A stretch of 20,369 nucleotides of DNA from Ophiocordyceps camponoti-saundersi (nom. inval.) (GCA_003339415.1 PDHQ01000160.1:57881-78249), one strand, 5' to 3'. Positions 8,991 to 20,121 are shown, counted from the stretch's first letter. Notes: generated by a model from the sequence alone, not told the origin. Translations and numbers: made by a program.

Positions 8991-11327
8991 GAAGGACCTA
9001 CTTAGCCCTATACGACTATAAATAATTATAAGCCTTAGAAGGAAAACTCTACTACCCCGATATAATTATTTAGATTCCTTAGTAATAATAAAATAATCTT
9101 ACTTAGTATATTATTAGCTTAGAAACTAGCTTTTTTATTATTAAAAGCTTTCCCTCTAAAATCCGCTATTTCTTATATATATAAGGAAAACCTCTAAGCT
9201 TAAAGGTTAAAAGCTAAGCTTTTTAATTTATATATATATATACTTATTTTCTTATTTTTATATATATAAATTAATTATTTTATTTATTTTTTATTTTATA
9301 TAATTTTCTAATTTTAATAAAATTTTTTTAAAATTCTAATAGTTAAAAGCTATATTAATTAGCTTTATTATATATATTAAGATATAAAATACTAATTTCT
9401 AAAAAAAATATCTTAAATAAAATAAATAAAATTAAAATTTTTACGAAATTAATTAAAAATAATAATTAGAAATATTAAAATTATATTTTTAAAATTTAAG
9501 CTAAATTTAAAAAGCTATAAAAATATATTTTTACTAATAAAAATCCTTAAAATATTAAATTAATTTACTTAAAATTAAATATAAAAATATATAAATAAAT
9601 TAATATTTTAAAAATAGCTTAAAAAATATTTATTTAAAATTATAATTTCCTAAAAGTTAAATATTAGGAAAAATATAATAAATAGAAAAAAATAAAAAAA
9701 TATAATAAAAATTTTTAAGCTTAAATTTAAGAAACCGTAAATTTTTAATAATTTTTTTTATATTATAAAAAAAATTAAATAGTAAAAATATAATATAAGA
9801 TTTTATAAATAAAAGTTAAGATTTTAGATAAAGAATATTATTATAATTTTTTTATAAAATATAAATTAGCTATAAATATTAATAATTACTAATTTTCGCT
9901 AAAAAATTAATATATTTAATTTTATAATTAAAAGAAAAATATTAATATTATAAAATTTAAAAAATTATCTTAAGTAAATAATAATTTTATATAGATAATT
10001 TAATTTTATTATTTTATAATATAATTTATTTATATTTATATATATAAATTTAGATAATTTATTTTAAATAAGTAAATAAATATAATAAAAAAAGTTTTTA
10101 TATTATAAACTTTATTAATAATTTTATTTATTATTTAAATATAATATTAGCTATTATAATAAGATATTTAGATAATAAGGTATTTCTAAGATTTAAAAGT
10201 AAAAAGGAAAAAACTAACTTTAAAGGAAAAAATAAAAAAAAAATAAATTTAATAATTATAAATTAAAATATAATAAAAATAACTAAAAAAAAAATTATAA
10301 AGAAAAAGGAAAAAAAGATAATTATTACGATAATAATTATTATAAAAAAAGATAAGATAATAAATATTATAATAATAAAAATTAAAATTAAAATAAAAGA
10401 AAAAAGCGGAATTCTAAGAAATATTATAAGTAAGCTTTAAATAATTAATATAATCTATATAAAAAATTTAAATATAAAAAAAATCGCTACTTTTTATTAT
10501 AGAATAATATTTTATTATAATAATAAAGCTTACGTATATTAAAAATTACTAAAGAAAATACTTAAAAATAAAGCTTAAATTTAAAAAAAATTAAAAATAG
10601 TAAAATTAAGTTTAACTTTTTTTACTCTTTTTTATATTTATTTTATAAAAAAGATTATATTATAATAACTTTCTTTTTTAAAATTTTCTTTTATATAATA
10701 TTCTTTATTATAAAATACTTACTATTTTATTTAATAATTCTTAACTTAAGTATAATAATTTATATTTTTAATAATTATAAATAATTTATATAATTTTATA
10801 GCTTAAATTTTAAAAATTTTATTTAAGTAAAAGATAATAAAATTTTTATTAAAAGATATAATAAAATAAATATTAAAATATTAATTAAAATAAAAATAGC
10901 GCTATTAAAGCTATAAAATATTATATATTACTAAAATTTTATATATAATTTAATATTTTACTAGCTATTAAGGTTTAAAAGAATATAATAAGATAATAAC
11001 CTTAATTAAGAAAATTCGATATTAAAAATAGTAAATAATAAAATTATTATAATTATAAAACTTATTTATAATTAATTTATCTTAGAATATATCTTAAAAT
11101 AGATAAATTACGTATTATTTATAATAAGGTAAAGGAAATATATATCTTATACTTTTTAGAAAATAAAAAAGTTAATAATAAATATATAATATTTAAAATT
11201 TAAATACTTAAGTTTATAAGTTTTTAACTATATTAATAATAATTATAATAAAATATAAATATAACTAATTAGAAAAGATAGTATACTAATTAATAAATAT
11301 AAAAGCTACGCTATAATAAAGATAAAG
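8990..11327 (+). mobile_element. Heavily RIPped left portion, probably the 5' half of the older copia element
   Basis: This stretch is so AT-rich that most coding signal is lost. Its Lys/Arg-coding, purine-rich part at about 10200-10430 would suit a basic Gag C-terminus. At 11078-11152, on the plus strand, reading TAT/TAC as RIPped CAT/TGT/TGC gives H-L-R-M-H-L-G-I-D-K-L followed by C-x2-C, resembling the copia pre-integrase zinc finger, although the first His pair is one residue closer than usual. This lies about 170 bp left of the insertion point of the younger element, while the integrase core resumes to its right, so the two flanks are likely one element. LTR boundaries were not found. 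Confidence 0.4.
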
Positions 11328-11332
11328 TAATA
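11328..11332. repeat. Left target-site duplication TAATA
   Basis: TAATA directly precedes the 5' LTR and matches TAATA directly after the 3' LTR. Five base pairs is the usual duplication made by copia integrases. In AT-rich DNA a 5-bp match carries little information by itself, but it falls exactly at the LTR edges. Confidence 0.6.
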
Positions 11333-11608
11333 TATTAAAGTATCTTACGATACCTTAATAGCCTTATATTATCTTTATAGCCTCGTCCCTTCGTACGGCC
11401 TTCCTAAGTTATAAGGAACCTTTATACGAGATCCTTCTAATCTTATAACTCCCTACTTTACTCTTTATATTCCTTACTATTACTTTATATATTCGATTAG
11501 GTATTTAAATAGCTACCCTCCCCGTATATTATATATAAGAGGGTAATCGCGATAATATACTCCTTTTTAGGACCCCTATATTACTAGTAACGGATAGCCC
11601 GTCTAATA
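11333..11608 (+). repeat. 5' LTR of the copia element
   Basis: 276 bp, the same length as the 3' LTR. It starts TATTAAAG (probably TGTTAAAG/TGTTAAGG before RIP) and ends TCTAATA (probably ...AACA), consistent with TG...CA termini after CpA-to-TpA mutation. A TATATAAG-like stretch at about 11532-11539 could be the promoter TATA box, but the 3' LTR has TATACGAG there, so it may be created by mutation. It differs from the 3' LTR at about 29 sites, all transitions, with no gap. Confidence 0.92.
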
Positions 11609-11761
11609 TTAATTAGTATATTAGGTAATATATAGATTAGCTAAAACGGAAGAGATAACTATAGATAAAAGGATTAGTAGTCCGTTATACTTAACCTTAC
11701 CCTCTCGTATAACTTAGTAATATATATAATAGCTACCTCGCACGATAGAGAAAGAAGATAA

Positions 11762-14700
11762 GTTTTTCCTTATACCGAACCCCCTCGGACGATAACGATA
11801 GCTTTACGTGCCTTATTATCCGATAAGAACTCTCGTGCGCCCTTAGCACTTTCGAACGCGCTTACGCTCGCGTATACCTAGCCCGAACTAACCTAGGTAA
11901 CCCCGGAACTAACCTAGACCTAGGCTTAGGAACTTAACCCGATTACGTACGAAAAGATAGCCGAAGGAAATACTATCCTAGTTTATACGTAGTAAGTAAA
12001 AACTAGCCCGGATTTCTAAAAAACTGACCCGAAAATTATAGATAGACCCTCGGATATCGAACTTATAATATATATAAGAAAGATTACGTATAAAGCGATA
12101 TACTTAAAAATTAAGGGCTCTTTTCTTATTAAAAATACCTAAGAAGACTTTTACGGATAGACCGAATACTAAATAAAGTAAGTTTCTTATCCGTTTCTTA
12201 AAGCTTTCCTATAGCTTCTTAAAAAACGAGGCGTTACTATATAATAAACCGGCAGCTTTATCGAGAAATTCCTCTCTATAATTAAAGCTCCGTATAATTA
12301 CGTTTCGGCTACTTTTTCGATAACCCTAGTAACCCCTACCTTAGAGCCTATTTAGAAAATTATCCTATTAATCGAGGTTCCCCTTTATACGACTCCTAGT
12401 ATAACTCTTAATATAACCCCGTACGAAGTAAAGGAAATACTAAACCTATCTACGGCTCTTATAGTAATCCTAAAAAGCCCGGCCTTCGTTCTTCCCCCCG
12501 TATAACCGATTTATAATAGCCCGATTACTTTTAAGAAAGTTATAGTATTTAGTAAAGGCTAGCGAAAAGATTAGAATTACTTAAGCTATCTATATAATAT
12601 CTTATACGATAAAGCTAAGCTTTTTATATTATATTACCGATAGATTAATATTACTAAAAACTAATATTACGCTATCTTCCTAGATATTCTTACGGGCCTA
12701 GCGTAGTTATATTACCTTTATTATATAAGATTTAAGAAAAGGTAAGATAAGATTTATTAAATACTTAATTTATATTTTAATATAACGATAAATTATATAT
12801 AATACTAGGCTAATTAGACTAGTACGATTTTTACTTCTATACGAAGGAAATACCTAGAGAAAACTATATTAGAAATCCTCGAGGAATTAATCGAGAAAAT
12901 ATAACTTATATAACGTGCCCTCGGCGAAAGGGAAACTTAACTCTATACTATAATAATAAGAGCCTGCTATAGGGTGCCGGAACTTAAGCTAGCACTTCTC
13001 TTTACGAAGCCTTTATACGAAGAGTTTTTCTCTATTTTTCGCATATCGCTTTAGGTCGCCCTTAACCGTAAGAAAACGTCTAACTAGTTCTTTATTAATC
13101 GACGTTATCGTATAAACTCCTTATAACTAAATTTACCCCGGCTAAAGTTCCGTACGGGTAAATTTAAATAGGTCCGGTAAGAGGACCGCCGCCCGTTACC
13201 TTATACGAAGAAGCGCTATTTTATTTATAAGAAAGAAAGGTATTAGTTAATAAATTATAAGTAAGGGGATTTTAACCGCGCGAGAAAAGCGTATTTTACT
13301 TTATACGAAGAATTCGATAAGGACCCCCTTACGGATAATAAATTTAAGGCCTTTCTCCTTAAGTATAAAGGATATAACGTTATTAATAACTTTAATAACT
13401 TATCGTATAAAGAGGAAGATAAGGACGCTTTTAAGGAAGCTACCTAATTTATCTTCTTAAGTGCCCTTATATATCGATTTATAAGGGAAGATATCTTTAT
13501 ACGGTAAACTATATAACTAGGTAATTAAGTTTTTCTCGTAAACGCCTATTATACGAAATACTAAGGATAATTTTAAGATATTAGCGCTACGAACTTTTTT
13601 ATTATTAGTAAAAACTAGGCCGAAATATTCGTATAAGAGAATCTAAATACGTAAATTAACTAAACCTTAAATACCGTAATAATTAAGTTTAATAGCTTAG
13701 CTGCTATAACCTTAATTAGTATAATTAATATTAATAGCCCTCTTAGTATTATACGGTACTACGTTCTCGATACCCTTACGCTATTCCTTTTTTCCCTTAG
13801 AGATATAGATTACTTAGGGGCATATTTCGATAATATTAGGAATATTATCGTACGCGAGGATAGTTAGACGATCCCCGTTATACGGAAATAGGGATATCTA
13901 TTCTTCTATATATCTCCGCGCGAAGCTGCCCTTTTCTTTATAGAGGTATAGCTTTATTATTTATACTATCGCTTTAGGCACCCTTATATAGAACGTTTTT
14001 ATAACTTACTTCGGAATATAAGTTATAACGATATTTCTAAAATATCGCTCTATATAATAAAGAAGTTCTGCTACTAATACTAAACGTATAACCCCTCGCT
14101 ATAGCGATTTAAATTCTTAATTAAGAATAACGTCTCTTTTAATTATAAGATTATTATAAATATTATACGATTAGGTAATAAGAACGCTCTCTACGTTATT
14201 AACGAGGCTATATTTTTTTAAGCTATTACCTTTATACGATTACTTTTTACCTAAGATATATAGAACGCCCTTTACCGCTACTAGATTACTATTTACTAAA
14301 GCCCTCCGGATATTATTACGTATAACCTTAGTATAAACTTCTTTTCGGATAAATTCCGTTTTTCCGTATAAATTATTAGTTCGTTATATAAGGAAATATT
14401 TATCGAGGCGCACTAAGTAATTAATAAGGTTAAACGCTTACATATCTCTTTTCGATATACGTATAATATACTTAAGGAAAACCTTAAAGACTAGGCTAAT
14501 AATAATATAATCTTCTAGCTTACGGTAAAATACTTAAATAATATAATAGGACCTAATAGCCTTATACTTATACTTTTTATTTTTAGTATATACCCTTATA
14601 TTTACGGTACCTTACTCCTATCCTTAGATATTATTATATAGGTAACTATAATTCGAAAAATAATAAAGGTAATTCGGGAACTTCGTACGAAAAGAGATAT

Positions 14701-16777
14701 TAGCCGCGTACTTATTATACGAAATAAACCTTACTTATATAAGAACCTTATACTTCCCCTTTATTCCTAGGTAATAGTTTAGCGTAAACGCTATAATTAA
14801 ATAGGACTATATAAACTTTTAGTAATCGAAAAGTAATCTATTTTTATAAACCTTCCTAGTAGCCTTACTAAGTTCCGTATAATATAGATTAAGCTATATT
14901 TTCCGCCTAACGAAGCTCCTATAAAAGAAGCCGATACTTATATAAAGAGATTTACTATCGAGATTCCGCGTTGTAGCTTACGGGGATATAAGGATTTTAC
15001 CGATTATATAGTAAACTTATTTATCTCCCTCGCTTTCCTCTCGGAGAAAGAAACGAAAGATACTGCCCTCGCCGTATAACTTTATTAAGATAGTATTATT
15101 ATAACCCCTAGCCTCCCGTTCGAAGAATTAGACCGCGCTAAAATCGATAGCTTTACCGCCTAAAATATTTTTATTTTCATACGATATAACCCGGCTAAGT
15201 ATAGCTAGCTACGTATCTTCTATACGAGGCTTATATAAGAAATTAAGAATAAGATTATAAAGCTATATAAGAAATTATAACTTATTATATAAAGCTACGC
15301 CGATACCGATAAGGCTACCATATTTACTTAATCGCTTACGATCTTACGAATAAGCTAGAAACTAATCCTCGCTTTAGGCCCTTCTCTTATATAGTTATAT
15401 AGTATATATAGAGAGCTATACGATATTACCTAAGCGTATATATAGTTATATAACCGCCTAATAGGACCGATTTTCGTACGATTACCGAAGGAGATATAAG
15501 ACCGCTTCCTAGAAAATACTATTCTATATATTCGTTATCCGCTATACGGAATAATAAAATTAAGCATTTATTAGTTTAAAATATATTATAAGTATTACTA
15601 TATAAACTTAAAGATAATAACTTTAATATACGACCTATACTTTCTTTTTATACTTACTAGCCCGGATTCCTTCGGCCTTATAGGAATATAGACTAATAAT
15701 ACCCTCTCCTTTATCTCTCCCGCCTTCTCGGCCCTTAAGGAAGACTCCCTTAAGTAATAGAATTTTCGTGCGAAGCCGAAAATACGCCTCTCGTATAAGA
15801 CGCCGATCGAATTTAACGGCGGACGAATTTCCCTCGAAGGCGATAGTATTCTCTTCGTATAGAAAGGATAAGCTAAGGTATTATAAGTTATCGACCTAGC
15901 TAAAAAAGACGCTCTATAAGCGTACCTCTCGTAACGCGTATAAGGAGCGTATATCTTATTAATCTGCTAGCCCGAAATAGCGTATAACCTCTTAGCCGCT
16001 ACTTAAGTTTAGAAACTAATAAAGGAAAATTATAACGCCCTAAACGCCTATATATAATAGTAGATTAAGAACGCTAACCGGGGACTATACTTTATTCCTC
16101 TTAACCTCCCTTATACGAAGCTTTAAATCTTTACCGATAGCTTATTTACGAATAATAAAAACCTATCTTTATAGATAGGATTCGTAATTATACTAAGTAA
16201 AAAGGTAGCTTAAACGAAAAATAAAGTCTCTATTTATAATAATATCGTATACTAATCCTCGATAAAATATAAGAGAGTAACGCGTAGCGTGCTTATAAGT
16301 AAATTATATAATATCGTATAAAGTATCGATAGCGGAATCGCCCTTAATACTACGCTTTAGAAGATCGTACGAAGCCTCTCTATGCCGGATATCCCTCTTA
16401 TGCTTTGCACGGACTTATACTCCCTTTATAACTACTTAGTTAAGCTTAGTAGTATAAGGGAGAAGAGGCTTATAATCGATATTATAGCTTTACGCGAATC
16501 GTACGAAAAAAAGGAAATTACCGAGATATTCTAAATCGATAGTAAAGATAACTTAGTAAATATTATAACGAAGAAAGGCCCGAATAATACTCTTATATAA
16601 CTAATTATAATAAATAAGATTACGATTAGGATAGAAGTAATTATTAAAAAACTCGCGCCACCGTCGCCGCCCCCTAAGCTTATAAATTTAACGCTATATA
16701 AAAGGAATAAAACGGCCGCCGCCCTTTACCTTATATCGCCTAGTAATAGTAAGAACAGACCGCCGGCGATACGATAA
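11762..16777 (+). pseudogene. RIP-killed copia Gag-Pol polyprotein (single frame)
   Basis: One reading frame carries the whole polyprotein; the true start is unclear because ATG becomes ATA under RIP. The Gag N-terminus (11762 onward) includes a repeated PELT-stop motif. Capsid-like sequence follows (about 12530-13190, with KGW-like and VPELKLALLFTKP stretches). A zinc-knuckle-like segment is at 13208-13262, where TAT stands for Cys or His and TAG for Trp (C-x2-C-x4-C-W). The protease site is at 13577-13591 as DISAT, readable as DTGAT. Integrase has RFRHP at about 13970, then the D,D,E region (about 14100-14450). RT (about 15130-15760) has a PLYGI-like motif at about 15540 and the active-site pair as TNN at 15692-15700 instead of TDD. 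RNase H (about 16080-16570) has FTDS, KRVTRSVL, LCTD and a KRLIIDI block. Stops are TAA/TAG from CAA, CAG or TGG. The frame is unchanged from 12533 to 16402, so no net indels occurred. Confidence 0.9.
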
Positions 16778-16995
16778 GTTTATTATTATTATCGTTATCG
16801 TTATCGTTATTTTTATTATCTTCCTCTTCTTCGTTAGAGTTATTATCCGACTTATCCTCCTCCTCCCCGGCCCCCTCTTCTTCCTCCTTATTATTATTAT
16901 CCTTATTATCGTTTTTTTCGTCTTCGTTATCGTCCTCGTTATCTTTATTATTATCCTCTTCCTTATCCTCGTCTTTATCCTTATTATCGTATAAC
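16775..16995. repeat. Low-complexity trinucleotide tract (TTA/TCG/TCC/TCT)
   Basis: About 220 bp almost purely of pyrimidine-rich triplets with A only in TTA/ATT. Undoing C-to-T in CA context, the plus strand would read as a Ser run, a His/Pro/Arg-rich stretch in the Gag-Pol frame, and the minus strand as an Asp/Glu run. It sits right after the RNase H domain. Confidence 0.8.
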
Positions 16996-17999
16996 CGGAA
17001 ATAATTATAATACTAGCCCTTCGAATCCTAAATATAAGGCCTATAAGCCTTACCCTAATAGCCGCGAATATAGCGGTAACTTAAGAACGGACCGCTATTA
17101 CGATAAAGGTAGCGACGGGCGTAAGGGCCTTACGCTAGGAACCGACCGGCCGACTAAATTATTACCGCCCGATAATAGCTAGGGCGGCGTACGACCTTAG
17201 AAATAAGCTTAACGGCCGTCTCTCCGGCGCGAAGGCGTAAAGCTACGTTATAAAAAGTCGCTAAAAAGTAGCGACGTTCCTTATTTTACTATATAATTAG
17301 CTTATATTTACGAAGATACCTTATATAAAGAAAATATATACGCTAATCGCTATTTAGAGGAACTTAGCGTAGATAGTATCGTCGCTCCTAAGGGTAATAG
17401 TAACGGTCCTATTAGAAATAGGAAAGCGCCCGAGGATCGTAACGATAGATATAGTTATCGTACGATTTCTTATTCTTCTTCTTCTTATTCTTCGTTATTA
17501 TATAAGGAGATAGTAGCTACGGTAGCGATTAATAATAGTAATAGTTATAATAATAATAATACTATTATAGCTATTATTACGGAGGATAAAAAAGGGAAGA
17601 ATTTTTCTTTTATATAAAAGGAAAAGGAAGGTATTTCTTATAGTTAGTAGGACTTACTAGCTATAAACGGTAGCTTGAAAATTTCTACTAACCGGCTACC
17701 TTCCTTATACTCTCTCTCTCCTATATTTTCGGCTACGCTTACGAGTTTTACTATATACGAAACCTTCGAGCCTTAAAACGATACCGATCTTAAGCGTACG
17801 AAGCCGATAAATTACTTTCTCGATAAGTAATTTTCTCTTACCCGCCGTATAAATATCTCCCTATACGAGTAAACTTTATATAATACTCTATACCGTACGA
17901 TAGCTCTCGCTATGCGATAACCTTAACCGTATAAGCGCTATAACTACTTACTATTACTAAGCGCTTACTAAGGAAGCTATACGGTATATTATAAAGAAA
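16992..17999 (+). pseudogene. Unidentified RIPped coding-like region 3' of RNase H
   Basis: Continuing in the same frame as Gag-Pol, roughly 330 codons read with markedly fewer stops than the neighbouring plus-strand frame I compared. The content looks protein-like: YKPYPNSREYSGNLRTDR near 17042, KKSLKSSDVPYFTI near 17260, YLEELSVDSIVAPKGNSNG near 17360, a Ser/Asn-rich part near 17470-17560, and SLSPIFSATLTSFTIYETF near 17720. I do not recognise the family. It could be a 3' extension of Pol, a separate ORF expressed from a lost start, or captured sequence. Copia elements known to me usually end soon after RNase H. Confidence 0.5.
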
Positions 18000-18008
18000 A
18001 ACTATAAG

Positions 18009-18284
18009 TATTAAGGTATCTTACGATACCTTAATAGCCTCGTATTATCCTTATAGCCTTATCCCTTTATACGGCCTTCCCGAGTTATAAGGAACTTTTA
18101 TATAAGATCCTTCTAATCTTATAACTCTCTACTCTACTTTTTATATTCCTTACTATTACTTTATACGTTCGATTAGGTATTTAGATAGCTACCCTCCCCG
18201 TATATTATATACGAGAGGGTAATCGCGATAATATACTCCTTTTTAGGACCCTTACGTTACTAGTAGCGGACAGCCTATTTAATA
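18009..18284 (+). repeat. 3' LTR of the copia element
   Basis: 276 bp aligning without gaps to 11333-11608. It opens with a 12-bp perfect inverted repeat around a 4-nt loop (18009-18036: TATTAAGGTATC, TTAC, GATACCTTAATA). The 5' LTR carries the same hairpin with one G-to-A mismatch. It ends TTTAATA, directly before the right TAATA. Confidence 0.92.
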
Positions 18285-18289
18285 TAATA
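18285..18289. repeat. Right target-site duplication TAATA
   Basis: TAATA immediately after the 3' LTR, identical to 11328-11332. Confidence 0.6.
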
Positions 18290-19925
18290 AATTAGTAAAA
18301 TTTCTAAGGAGAAGCTAAAAATATTAAGTAAAACGCTTATAATTAATTTTTATAATTTTAAAAAGAATTTTATAAGCTATTTTTCGATAATATTAATTAT
18401 TAATAAAAATATAAAATTTATATAGGATTTTTACCTAATTAACTAAATATAATATATAATTCTTAAAACGCTAAAAATAATATTTTAATATTTTATATAT
18501 TAATATAAATTTTATATCTAAGTAATAAAGATAAATAATAAGATTAAAAATTAACTAAATATTTTAAAATTTTTAAAAAATAAGAATATTTATATAAACT
18601 TCTCTATACCTTATACGTAAAAGTAAAATAATAAAGTAAAACGCGTTAAAAATATCCTAAAAATAAAAGTAAGGGCGATAAAAAGATAATTACTAATAGC
18701 TTTTTAGCGGGAAATTTTTAAGTTTACCGTTTACTTATATAATAAAACTCCGAGGATTTTAAATAAATAAAAAACCTTATATAAGAGTATTTTCCGGAAA
18801 AAGCCCTATTTAGCTTACTTTTACGTATATAATTTTAAAGCGTATATAATAACTATAAATATAAAGCTTAAATAAAACTATCTAAGAAAACTTAATTTAA
18901 AAGCTTAGATTAGATTTTTAATTAGTTATAAGTTAAGTTATATTTATTAAATATAGCTACTTAGCGAAAATAAAATTATATTTACCTAAGATATTTTATT
19001 TAATAAACGTAAAATATTTTATAGGATTTTTAACTTTCTTAAAAATAATTTAAGAGAGATAAACTTAAGGTATATTATAGAAATATTATAATAAAACGCT
19101 AATAACTAAAATATAATAAATATTATATTAATTAAAAAACTATCTAATAAAGATATTTAGAGAAGATAGATAATTAATTTTAATTAAATTATATATTTTA
19201 AACTTATTAATAAACTAATAAAAGTTTAATAAAATATATCTTATAAAGATATATTAGTAGATAATATACTTATTAAAGGTAATATAGAAAATTTTACTAA
19301 AAGATAAAAATCTTAGGAAATTAATATAATCTATCTAATACTATTAAGGATATTACCTATTAGCTTATTTATTATAATAATAATAAGATATAAAAAACTA
19401 AGGTATATTCTAATAGGGACGCTTAAAAAAATAGCTTAAAAAAGGTTAGATTTATTTTATTTTTAAAAGAAAAAAATAAATTTACGAGAAAACTAAGCGG
19501 AATTACCGCTACTAAAGCGAATTCTAAGAAAAAAGAAAAAAAGATAATATTTTATATAGCTTTTTATACGGGACTCCTTGGAGGACTAGTTAGTAAGGAA
19601 CTAATATATAGAAAAATACTTAATAAAGTAAATTTACTCTAACTAATTAACTTACGGAGTTTTTCTTAGGGAACTTTACTTAATATTTTAAATAATTATA
19701 TATAAATACTTTAGTATTTACTAAGAAAGCTATTTAAAAATACGGAATATAATTATCTTTATAGCTATAATATAGAATATATAAACTTATAATTAGAAAT
19801 TCTTTTTAAGGAAATAATAGCGAAGATTATTAGCTATTAATAAGTATATATATATAAATTTAACTAAGATAATAAGCTAATAATATATAAAGCTAAAATA
19901 GTTACTTATAAAGATTAATAACTAG
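18290..19925 (+). pseudogene. Older, heavily RIPped copia Pol fragment: integrase C-terminal half and start of RT
   Basis: Reading RIP stops as Gln/Trp/Arg, the frame at 18603 gives F-S-[IA]-P-Y-T-x-E-Q-N, the integrase block before the catalytic Glu, then a K/R-rich helix and AF-W-RE. At 18723 comes TVYLYNKTPR, the AVYL-NRTP motif of copia integrases. Near 18903-18990 the text KAW-I-F-I-YKLS and ENKIIFT-DILFN matches the integrase C-terminal (GFLVGY ... TRDVxFNE) region. At 19820-19918, in another frame, VYIYKFN and KAKIVT match the copia RT N-terminus (W-V-Y-K-K ... K-A-R-L-V). The frame change shows at least one indel, unlike the younger element. The RT reading ends at about 19926, where palindromic sequence starts. 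It belongs to a different copia family from the insert, because its integrase C-terminus differs. Confidence 0.75.
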
Positions 19926-19929
19926 GGTT

Positions 19930-20121
19930 TAAAATTAGTTAGTGACTTTTTTAGTTATTTTTTAGTTAGTTATAACTAACTAACTAAAGTTACGTTTTTT
20001 AGTAACTAAATTAGTTACTAACTAACTAAAGTTACCTTAGTAACTAATCTTTAGTTATAACTTTTAGTTATTAGTTAGTTATAACTAACTAATAACTAAA
20101 AAAATTAGTTACTAACTTTAA
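19930..20121. repeat. Cluster of nested perfect palindromes built from TTAGTTA/TAACTAA
   Basis: About 190 bp consist largely of TTAGTTA, TTAGTAA and their complements. Exact palindromes are 19962-19983 (22 bp, no spacer), 19999-20021 (11-bp arms, 1-nt centre) and 20062-20101 (40 bp, no spacer). TTAGTTACTAA at about 20105-20116 also pairs with TTAGTAACTAA near 20038. The cluster starts where the copia RT reading breaks off, so it may be the edge of an inserted foldback element or MITE. Confidence 0.8.

Larger units (their letters stand above)
11333..18284 (+). mobile_element. Complete but RIP-inactivated Ty1/copia LTR retrotransposon (6,952 bp)
   Basis: Two 276-bp LTRs (11333-11608 and 18009-18284) flank a 6.4-kb interior and are bracketed by TAATA. 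The plus strand carries one continuous frame with Gag, zinc knuckle, protease, integrase, RT and RNase H in that order; integrase before RT defines the copia superfamily. A purine-rich run (AAAGAAAAA, about 17989-18000) just before the 3' LTR could be the remains of the polypurine tract. I could not identify a primer-binding site after the 5' LTR. About 1.3 kb of extra sequence separates RNase H from the 3' LTR. The element is inserted in an older copia element. All the visible decay is transitions, so it cannot encode working proteins. Confidence 0.93.

Noticed and set aside
10480..10560. Possible Gag zinc knuckle of the older copia element
   Set aside because: When the bases are split carefully, no frame gives the C-x2-C-x4-H-x4-C spacing even after allowing for RIP.
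11609..11660. Primer-binding site after the 5' LTR
   Set aside because: RIP has changed too many bases; I could not match the sequence to any tRNA 3' end with confidence.
19921..20121. CRISPR-like repeat array
   Set aside because: The TTAGTTA units are short, overlapping and palindromic with no regular spacers, and the host is a eukaryote.
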